Shown one piece after another: positions 1 to 9,003 of a stretch of 64,000 nucleotides of DNA. This DNA comes from Rattus norvegicus (taxonomy: Eukaryota; Chordata; Mammalia; Rodentia; Muridae), in the NCBI RefSeq assembly GCF_036323735.1, contig NC_086023.1, forward strand, positions 16,045,501 through 16,109,500, given 5' to 3'. How positions within the stretch are numbered: position 1 is the stretch's first letter; every line of letters begins with the position of its first letter. The position numbers and the translations under genes are program-made. Under the pieces are notes generated by a model. It saw only the letters and a list, made by a program, of their open reading frames with translations. It searched no databases and was not told where the DNA came from.

Positions 1-695
1 AAGGAGAACTACAGACCAATTTCCCTTATGAATATCCATTCAAAAATCCTCAATAAAATTCTTGCGAACCAAATCCAAGGGTACATCACAATCATCATCC
101 ACCACATTCAAATAGGTTTCATCCCAGGAATGCAGGGATGGTTCAACATAGCGAAATCCATCAGTGTATATAAACAAACTATATATACACTATATAAACA
201 AACTCAAAGAAAAAAATCACATGACCATCTCATTAGATGCTGAGACAACTATATAACACTCATTAATGTTAAAAATATTGGAGAGATCAGGAATTCAAGA
301 TGTATACATAAATATAATAAAAGCAATATACAGCAAACTAATAGCCAAAATCAAACTAAATGGAGATAAAATCAAAGGAAACCCATTAATAACAGGCATA
401 AGACAAGGCTTCCCACTCTCTCCCTACCTATTCAGTCTAGTACTAGAAGTTCTAGGCAAAGCAATTAGATAACAGAAAGATATCAATGGGATACAAATTG
501 GGAGGAAGGAAGTCAAGCTCTCACTATTTGCAGATTATATGATAGTATATATAAGTGACCCCAAAATTTTTACCAGAAATTTCCTACAGTTGATAAACAA
601 TTTCAGGAAAGGGACTAGATATAAAATTAACTCAGACATATCAGTAGCCTTCCCTACTCAAAGGATAAAAGGGCTGAGAAAGAAATTAGGGAAAC
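1..695 (+). pseudogene. L1 ORF2 reverse transcriptase remnant
   Basis: Recognisable RT stretches include [10 protein letters not shown] at the start, a LERSGIQDVYINIIKAIYS block near 270-330 and a GIRQGFPLSPYLFSLVLEVL block near 400-460. The catalytic motif, normally FADD in L1, reads FADY at about 527-538, so the second catalytic aspartate is a tyrosine. Frames change several times. The reading stops at an LTR insertion after the block that corresponds to KKLGK. Confidence 0.9.
690..695. repeat. Target-site duplication, left copy (GGAAAC)
   Basis: GGAAAC immediately precedes TGAGTGG, the first bases of the inserted LTR, and is repeated exactly at 1611-1616. A 6-bp duplication is usual for class II (ERVK-like) proviruses. 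Confidence 0.85.
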
Positions 696-1610
696 TGAGT
701 GGCAGTGAAAGACACTCTGGTTCCCAGTTGAGGAGGTTTGAAACCTTGGTGACCCTGAAGGGACAGTAGGCTTTTCGCCTGACTCCCAGGAAATCACTCT
801 GATCACTAGCCCACAGTCCTCTAGATTTGTGACCATCAGTCACTTAATGACAATGACCCAGGCCCCTTCACAGGTAGAGGAAGTGACCATAGTTACTTAG
901 GCTCAAGACAGATCTCCATTATAATGAGGTAGCTAAAGGCCTGGAGGCTTAGCCAATAAACTTCCCTTCCCAGACTCTTCTCCTTGCAAAAGTTTTAATC
1001 TTAGCCCCACTCTGAAAAGGGGGTACGGCTTTATTCATCAACCTTTTGCCATGACAATAAACACCTTGAAACCATGAACTGCCTCTTTGTATTGGAATAT
1101 GCTGTGGGGAGCAAGAGAGAAGGCCTTCACCTATAGGGCCACCACCGTCTATTTCTGGAAGAAAGCTTCCCTGTTCTCCCAGCTGTAGTCACCACCAAGC
1201 TCAAGACCACCACCTTCCAGCCAAAGCCTCTCCCCATAGGTCCCAGCCACAGCCTCTCCTTCTTTTTCTCCGCCCCATGCTAGATCCAGCCCCATTGACC
1301 CCCACTCCATTATCAGTTTCAGTGCTTACATTGCACCACAGTGACATTTGGATTCCCAAGAGCCTAAGAACCAACAGCACAGCCACCTTGCAGACCCGAG
1401 GACCCAAAACCAGCTATGGCTGTGTCTGGAGCTCAGACTGTTCTACTGTTCTTCCCCACCCCCAGAGCGGTTTTCTGTGACTTCCCACATCCCAGTACCA
1501 ACCGGGCAGTGGTATGAGGTAATTGTGCTCAACTTTCCTTCCTCTTCAAGCAGCCAGAGCACTGTAGTGGAGCTGATGCGTTCCCCTTACACCCGCACCC
1601 TTAACCTACA
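696..1610. mobile_element. Solo LTR of an endogenous retrovirus, inserted in L1
   Basis: A 915-bp block of non-L1 sequence cleanly interrupts L1 ORF2. It begins TGAGTG and ends CCTACA, the TG...CA termini of an LTR, and is bracketed by the exact 6-bp repeat GGAAAC. Polyadenylation-like AATAAA words occur on the + strand near 951 and 1054, and TTTATT (AATAAA on the other strand) near 1029, so the orientation is not settled. No gag, pol or env sequence is present, so this is a solo LTR. I do not recognise the family; the 6-bp duplication favours class II. Confidence 0.8.
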
Positions 1611-1616
1611 GGAAAC
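1611..1616. repeat. Target-site duplication, right copy (GGAAAC)
   Basis: Exact repeat of 690-695. L1 ORF2 resumes directly after it. Confidence 0.85.
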
Positions 1617-3015
1617 AATGCTCTTTACAATGGTCACAAATAATATAAAATATATTGTGTGATTCGAACCAAGCAAGTGAGAAATATGTATGAAAAGAAC
1701 TTCAAATCTTTGAAGAAAGAAATCAAAGAAAACCTAAGAAGACCAAAAGATTTCTCTTGCTCATGGATTGGCAGGAATAATATAGTAAAAAATGGCCATC
1801 TTACCAAAAACAATCAACAGATTCAATGTAATCCCCATCAAATTTCCAACTCAATTCTACATAGAGTTAGAAAGAGAAATTCTTAATTTTATATGGAATA
1901 ACAAAAAAACCTAGGATAGCGAAAACTATTCTCAACAATAAAAGAACTTCTGGGGGAATCACCGTCCCTGACCTCTAGCTATACTATAGAGCAATAGTAA
2001 CAAAAACTTCATGTTTGGTACAGAGACAGGCAAGTGGATCAATGGAATATAATTGAAAACCCAGAAATGAACCCACACACCTATAGTCACTTGATCTTTG
2101 GCAATGAAGCCAAAACCATCCATTGGAAAAAATGACAACATTTTCAACAAATGGTGCTGATTCAACTGGCATTCTGCCTACAAAAGAATCCAAATTGATT
2201 CATTCTTATCTCCTTATACAAAGCTCAAGTCCAAGTGGATCAAAGACATCCACATAAAACTAGATAAGCTAAGTCTAATAGAAGATAAAGTAGGGAAGAG
2301 CCTTGAATACTTGGGAACATGGGAAAACCTCCAGAACAGAACACCAATGACTTAAGAACAACAATCAACAAAAGGGACCTCATAAAATTGAAAAGCTTCT
2401 GTTAAGCAAAGGACACTGTCAGTTGACAAAATGGCAACCCAAAGATTGGGAAAAGGTCTTTACCAACCCTACATCTCATAAAGGGCTAATATCCAAAATA
2501 TACCAAGAACTCAAAAAGGCAGACTCAAGAAAATCAAACAACCCTATTAAAAAATGGAGTACAGAAGTAGAGAATTTACAACTGAGGAATTTTGAATGGC
2601 TGAGAAGTAGTTAAAGTAATGTTCAAAATTCTTAGTCATCGGGAAAATGCAAATCAAATGACACTGAGATTCCACCTCACCCCAGTCATAATGGCCAAGA
2701 ACAAAACTCAGGTGATAGCAGATGCTGGCGAGGATTTGAAGAAAGAGGAATACTCCTTCATTATTGCTGGAATTGCAAGCTGGTATAACCACTCTAGTAA
2801 TCTGTCTGGTCGTTATTCAGAAAATAGTAATTGTTCTACCTGAGGACCCAGCTGTACCACTCCTAGCCATATACCTTAAAGATGCTCCAACATATAACAA
2901 GGACACATGCTCCACTATGTTCATAGTAGCCTTATTTATAATAGCCAGAAGCTGGAAAGAACCCAGATGTCCTTCAACAGAAGAATGGATACAGAAAATG
3001 TGGTATACCTGTGTT
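1617..3015 (+). pseudogene. L1 ORF2 C-terminal remnant
   Basis: Continues ORF2 after the LTR. Blocks matching the ORF2 thumb and C-terminal regions appear in order: a [19 protein letters not shown] block near 1665-1720, SCSWIGRNNIV near 1755, KSKWIKDIHIK near 2230, a WQPKDWEKVFTNPTSHKGL block near 2430, and [10 protein letters not shown] near 2980. The frame shifts repeatedly. It ends at about 3015, before the ORF2 terminus, and unrelated sequence follows. Confidence 0.9.
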
Positions 3016-3092
3016 AATGTGTACCAAATAAACTTTAAATTACAATTAATACAAATAGATGTAGAATGACATACCTACTCATCAAAATAAAA

Positions 3093-5075
3093 ATTCAGAA
3101 AATGATATTTCTATTCTAAACATCTATGCCCCAAACACAGGAACCCTCAAGTTTGTGAAAGAAACACTACTTCATCTCAAATCACTTATTGTCACACACT
3201 AATAACAGGAAACTTTACTATCCCTCTCATACTAATGTATGTGTTATCCAGACAAAATTATACAGAAAAACACTGGGGCTAACAGATATTATAAACCAAA
3301 CAGACCTTGCAGGTATCTGCTGAACATTCAATCCAAACACAAAAGTATATGACTTTTTCTCTGAAACTCATGGAACTTTCTCCAAAATTGATCACATACT
3401 TGGACACAAAGCAAGTCTCAACAGACACACACACAAAAAAAATGAAATAATTTTCTGCATCCTATAAGACAATAAGAGATTAAACCTTAGATATCAAAAA
3501 TAACTTAAAGCTTATAAAGTCTTAGAAACTGAGCAACTCTCTACTGAATGAGGAATGAGTCAAAGCAGAAATAAAGAAAAAAATTAATGACTTTCTAAAA
3601 TTCAGTAAAAATTAATATACAACACACCCATACTTATGGGACACAATAAAAGCAGTGCTAAATTAAGATCATAACATTAAGTGCCCACATTAAAAAAAAT
3701 GGAGGTTTCATATTAGCAACTTAACAGCACATATGAAAGCTCTAGATCAAAAAAAAAAATAATCACACCTGAGAGCAGTAAATGGCAAGAAATAATCAAA
3801 CAAGGGACTGAAATCAATAAGATAAAAACAAAGCAAGCAATACAAAGAATAAATGAAATAAATTGTTGGACAAACTCTTATTTAAACTAACTAAAGGACA
3901 TAGAGAGAATATACAAATTAACTAACTCAGAAACAAAAACCTAAACAAAAATAAAAACAGACACTGAGGCATTCCAAACAATTAGATGGACATACATTGA
4001 ATACTTGTACTCCCCCAAATTTAAAACTCTAAAAGAAATGGGTCATTTTTCCCAATAGGTATCACAATTTTTATATTAAAATTAAGCAAACAATTTAAGT
4101 AGACCTTTATCCCTAGTAAAATAGAAGCAATCATTAAATATCTCTCAACAACAAGAAAATGCTCAGGACAACATGGTTTTAGTGCAGAATTCTACCAGAC
4201 TTTCAATATAGTATTAATGCCAATACCCCTAAAGGTATTCTACAAAATAAAAACAAAATAAAACATTATCCAATATATTTTATGGGGTCATAGCTTTCCT
4301 CAAATTTAAGCCACATGAAGACTCAACAATGAAAGAGTATTTTAGACTGTTTCCTCTTATGAGCACAGATGCAAAAGTATTTAACAAAATACTTGCTAAA
4401 CAAGTCCAAGAATACATCAAAAAAATCATCCACCATCATCAAATAGGCTTGATCCCAGAGATGCAGAGATGGTTCAGTATATAAAATCAGTAAATGTAAT
4501 TCTCCACATAAAGAAACTGAAAGAAAGAAACACATCATCATTTCATTACATGCAAAAATGGCCCTTGACAGAAACTGACAGTATTTCTAGATAAAATGTT
4601 AGAGAGATTAGCACTACTAGGAACATATCTAAACATAAGAATTGCACTTACAGTCAAGTTTAAATTCAATAGAGGGAAATCCAAAGAAATTTTACTAAGA
4701 CTAGGAACAAAACAAGTTGTGTGCTCTGTCCATACCTATTCAATATGGAAGTTGAATTCTTAGCTAGAGCAGTCAGATTACTGAATGAGATCCGCAGGAT
4801 ACATATTAGAAAGGAACAAGTCAAAGTATATTCATTTGCACATGATAAAATAGTATACATAAGCAACTTTAAAAATTCTACCAGAAAATTCCTATAATTA
4901 ATTACCACCTTCATTGAAGTGGCTAGATGCAAGATTAACTTTTTAAAAAAAAATCACTAGTCCCTCTATATAAGAAAAACAAAGGGGTTGAGAAAAATAA
5001 AAATGTGACTTTTTGTAACAGCCATACATAATAAAAAATATGTTAAGATAACTCTGACCAAGTAAGCAAAACACC
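3093..5075 (+). pseudogene. L1 ORF2 endonuclease and RT remnant
   Basis: An endonuclease block that includes [16 protein letters not shown] is seen near 3370-3420. The RT catalytic region near 4825-4870 reads SFAHDKIVYIS, with histidine in place of the first catalytic aspartate. No frame stays open for more than about 90 codons. Confidence 0.8.
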
Positions 5076-5080
5076 TTATA

Positions 5081-5391
5081 TTAGTTAGATTTTCATTGCT
5101 GTGAACAGACACCATGACCAAAACGACTTTTATAAAGGACAGCATTTCACTGGGTAGTATGCAACCTGCCTTACAGATTTAGAGGTTCAGTCTAGTATCA
5201 TCAAGGTGGGAGCATGGCAGTATTCAGGCAGATATGAGTAAGAGAAGACTGGCTTACAGGCAGTTATGGTGAGGTTCTTAAAGTCTATGCCTACAGTGAC
5301 AGACTTCCTCCATTAGTGTCACACCTACTCCAACAAGGCCATACCTCCAAACAGTGCTACTCCCTGGGCCAAGCATATTCAAACTATCACA
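5081..5391 (-). repeat. Unclassified rodent interspersed repeat inside L1
   Basis: Non-L1 sequence with the phrases TGTGAACAGACACCATGACC, CATCAAGGTGGGAGCATGGC and CCCTGGGCCAAGCATATTC, which recur widely in rodent genomes. Its reverse complement matches, in parts, the repeat at 39,117-39,475, so the two are the same family in opposite orientation. L1 ORF2 resumes just after it. I cannot name the family with confidence. Confidence 0.7.
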
Positions 5392-6080
5392 GACTTACAT
5401 GAAGAAAGAAATTGAAACAAGATATTAGAAGACAGAAAGACCATCCACTGCTCATGAATCAGTAGGATTAACACAATAAAAATAAAAAATGGCCATCCTA
5501 ACAATAACTATCTAAAGAGTCATTGCAATTCTTTCTGAAAGTTCAACACAATTCCTTACAGATCAGGAAAGCACTGTTATAAACTTCATAGCTCAACTTC
5601 AAGAACAAAAAATCTCTAAATAGCTAAAAGAATCCCAAACAATAAAAAAAGTGGAGTAACCACAATACCTAATGGTTTCAAGAGCTATAGAAATAAAAAG
5701 CACATGGTATTGGCCTAAAAATATACATGTTGTTCAAATGAAATCAAATTGAAGCCCCAGACATAAACCAAAATGCATAGACATTTTATTTTTATAAAGA
5801 AGTAAGAAATACACACTGGGAAAAAAAACACCCTTTAATAAATGGTGCTAATCAAACTAGAAGTCTGCATGTAGAAGAATGCAAACAGATCCATATTTAT
5901 TACCATGCACAAAACTCAAGTCTATGTAAATTAAAGACCTCAACATAAAACCAGGTACACTGAACTTTCAGGTACTAAGGTCAATAATTAATCAACGAGA
6001 CATCATAACTGAAACACTCCTGTAAAGCAATGAAAATAATAAAAATGTGACTTATTTTTATCATCGAGTATTAATTAGGT
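5392..6080 (+). pseudogene. L1 ORF2 C-terminal remnant, after the inserted repeat
   Basis: A KKEIETRY-like block, SWISRINTIK-like text and downstream ORF2 landmarks appear in the same order as in other copies, with many indels and stops. L1 3' UTR-like sequence follows. Confidence 0.7.
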
Positions 6081-6845
6081 GTTTTTAAAAAATGACATCA
6101 TGGCGTTTTATCAGTATTTTATCATGAATGGAATTGGAAAAAAAATCTTAAGGAAAGCCAGACCCAGTAAGACAAATATGCTGTGTATTCACTTATAAGT
6201 GGATGTTAGCCTTTAAGTAAATGATAACCAAGCTACAATCTGTAGACCAAGAGATATAAAGATATTTCTGTACATAGATAGATATACAAAGATATAGTGG
6301 TTTATGGAGGTATAGAGGAGAAGTGTGGGGGACACATGGATCTCCCTGTCAAGGAAAACTAGAATAGATTTTACGGATGGACAATGTGTAGTGGGGATGG
6401 GAGCATCTGAGATCAGGTATAGGGAAGGATGGTATGGAGGGAAATAGTGATGGAGAAATGGCTAGAAACTTTCTGCAATCCATGAAGGTGACCGTAATGA
6501 AGACTCCTAGTAATGGAGGATAGGGAGTAGTAAGTAATCATCTCTTGTACACAAGCATTACTTTCAGTTGTGGGTCTGGGTTGTATTCACTTGAGTTGAG
6601 GTCTAAGGAGTTCCCATGAAAATTCTTCAAAAAACCCAGGCTAATACTGAAACCAAACCAAATGAAACAAAAGTTTCTCTCTGCAAACTAACAGTGTAAC
6701 CCTGTTCCTAAGGGACAACATTCACATAATTCATTGAGCATGGAGAATTTCAGCTGTCACTTACGGGGATGTTTCCCTGTATGTTCTAATCTCTTTAGTA
6801 CACAAAGCTTCTTTGCCAACTACTGAAATAGAAATGTGTAGCATA

Positions 6846-7675
6846 AAATATATATATATAAAATCCCACGCTAATGCTGACTAGGCTACAGCAAGCGGCC
6901 TCTGTCTGTTTCCAGTCCTGGGTTCTTTCCTTTTAGCCAGAGCATGTCTCACTGAGGCTGGTTCTGTCCCTCTGTAGCTCCGGATATCACTCTACCTCTC
7001 TGCTTGCTAAGTTCCCTTGGATGGCAATTTCCATGCATGCCTTGTACTTCCAAATTCCCGTGGCTGGTTGGGGTACACACATGTATACCACACTCTGCCT
7101 TTGTACCTTTTTTGGAACTCAGTTGAGTCACTGCGTGAAGGAAAACACAATACAATCTTAGTTTAGAATAAATAAAAACACAATCGTTGGGCAAAGAGTC
7201 TAGTATCGTATGTTAGAAATCCTCTGGTGGAGGATCTGCCATTCGAACTGACAGTCTCTGGTCATCATTTCCTTCTGGCTCCCTCTTCCTCTTCTCAAAC
7301 CAGAAGTCCCACCTATTCACTCAGTGATTGATCCCTTATAATGTTTATTTATTAGGGGGGAAATTCTACCACAGAAATGTGGACACAAAACCTTTGATTT
7401 ACAATCTGTCCTGCCTCTAAAATAGGCTAAAGCAATTGTGGCATAGAACTTATGGTAATAGCGAAATAATGACTGAGATGTACTGAAAGTTGACTCGAGA
7501 AGAACCAATACCCAATACTGCTAGTATACCAAGAACCAGAAAGTACATAATACAAAGACACGGAGAAAACCAAATATTTCTGATCAAAGTAACTTATTTT
7601 TTAATATTTCTTTTCTTATATAAAATATAGGATTATTATAAAATTTAAAATCTATGTACATCTAGCATTTTCTTT
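6846..7675. other. No gene or repeat recognised
   Basis: About 830 bp between an old L1 3' UTR and the T-rich end of a minus-strand L1. It begins with a short (TA)n near 6850. No ORF shows family resemblance. Confidence 0.6.
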
Positions 7676-7739
7676 TCTTTCTTTTTTTTTATTAACTTGA
7701 GTATTTCTTATATACATTTCAAGTGTTATTCCCTTTCCC

Positions 7740-7830
7740 AGTTTCCGGGCAAAAATCCCCCTCCCCCCTCCCCCCTCCCCTTCCTTATGGGTATTCCCCT
7801 CCCAACCCTACCCCCATTGCCGCCCTCCCC
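7740..7830 (-). other. G-rich polypurine tract of the L1 3' UTR
   Basis: Runs of five to seven C on the + strand, hence G-runs on the L1 sense strand, in several closely spaced blocks. Rat L1 3' UTRs are known for such tracts and for forming intrastrand tetraplexes. The spacing allows a G-quadruplex, but folding is inferred. Confidence 0.65.
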
Positions 7831-8439
7831 CCAACAGTCTAGTTCACTGGGGGTTCAGTCTTAGCAGGACCCAGGGCTTCCCCTTCCACTGGTGCTCTTA
7901 CTAAGATGTTCATTGCTACCTATGTGGTCAGAGTCCAGGGTCAGTCCATGAATAGTCTTTAGGTAGTGGCTTAGTCCCTGGAAGCTCTGGTTGCTTGGCA
8001 TTGTTGTACATATGGGGTCTCGAGCCCCTTCAAGCTCTTCCAGTTCTTTCTCTGATTCCTTCATCGGGGGTTCTATTCTCAGTTCAGTGGTTTGCTGCTG
8101 GCATTCGCCTCTGTATTTGCTGTATTCTGGCTATGTCTCTCAGGAGCAATCTACATCCGGCTCCTGTCGGCCTGCACTTCTTTGCTTCATCCATCTTGTC
8201 TAATTGGGTGGCTGTATATGTATGGGCCACATGTGGGGCAGGCTCTGAATGGGTGTTACTTCAGTCTCTGTTTTAATCTTTGCCTCTCTCTTCCCTGCCA
8301 AGGGTATTCTTGTTCCGCTTTTAAAGAAGGCGTGAAACATTCACATTTTGATCATCCGTCTTGAGTTTCATTTGTTCTAGGAATCTAGGGTAATTCAAGC
8401 ATTTGGGCTAATAGCCACTTATCAATGAGTGCATACCAT

Positions 8440-9003
8440 GTATGTCTTTCTGTGATTGGGTTAGCTCACTCAGAATGATATTTTCCAGTTCCAACCATTT
8501 GCCTACGAATTTCATAAAAACGTTGTTTTTGATAGCTGAGTAATATTCCATTGTGTAGATGTACCACATTTTCTGTATCCATTCCTCTGTGGAAGGTCAT
8601 CTGGGTTCTTTCCAGCTTCCGGCTATTATAAATAAGGCTGCTATGAACATAGTGGAGCACGTGTCTTTTTTATATGTTGGGGCATCTTTTGGGTATATGC
8701 CCAAAAGTGGTATAGCTGGATCCTCAGGCAGTTCAATGTCCAATTTTCTGAGGAATCTCCAGACTGATTTCCAGAATGGTTGTACAAGTCTGCAATCCCA
8801 CCAACAATGGAGGAGTGTTCCTCTTTCTCCGCATCCTCAACAGCATCTGCTGTCACCTGAGTTTTTGATCTTAGCCATTCTCACTGGTGTGTGGTGAAAT
8901 CTCAGGGTTGTTTTGATTTGCATTTCCCTTATGACTAAAGATGTTGAACATTTCTTTAGGTGTTTCTCACCCATTCGGCATTCCTCAGCTGTGAATTGTT
9001 TGT
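8440..9003 (-). pseudogene. ORF2 C-terminal tail, out of frame
   Basis: The rest of the ORF2 C-terminus is present downstream of the 587-codon ORF but in another frame, and it is further broken. The frame is lost near 9,022, where the A-run after the codons for NNPI is one base shorter than in the sister copy at 63,589-64,000. Confidence 0.75.

Larger units (their letters stand above)
1..3015 (+). mobile_element. Old LINE-1, ORF2 segment, interrupted by an LTR
   Basis: Rodent L1 ORF2 in sense orientation, entering from beyond the left edge in the reverse transcriptase domain and ending late in ORF2. The two halves (1-695 and 1617-3015) are colinear once the LTR at 696-1610 is removed. Stops and frameshifts occur throughout, so it is a dead copy. 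No L1 3' UTR or poly(A) follows; within about 80 bp another L1 begins in its endonuclease region, so the 3' end has been lost. Confidence 0.93.
3093..6845 (+). mobile_element. Old LINE-1, ORF2 to 3' UTR, highly diverged
   Basis: Starts inside the ORF2 endonuclease ([14 protein letters not shown] block near 3110) and runs through RT and the C-terminal region into an L1 3' UTR. It has more stops and indels than the neighbouring copy, so it is older. An interspersed repeat interrupts it at 5081-5391. The end is ill-defined; L1 3' UTR-like text fades near 6845, at a short (TA)n. Confidence 0.85.

Noticed and set aside
1348..1662. 104-codon open frame on the + strand
   Set aside because: It starts within the solo LTR and runs across its end into L1, so it is a chance frame.
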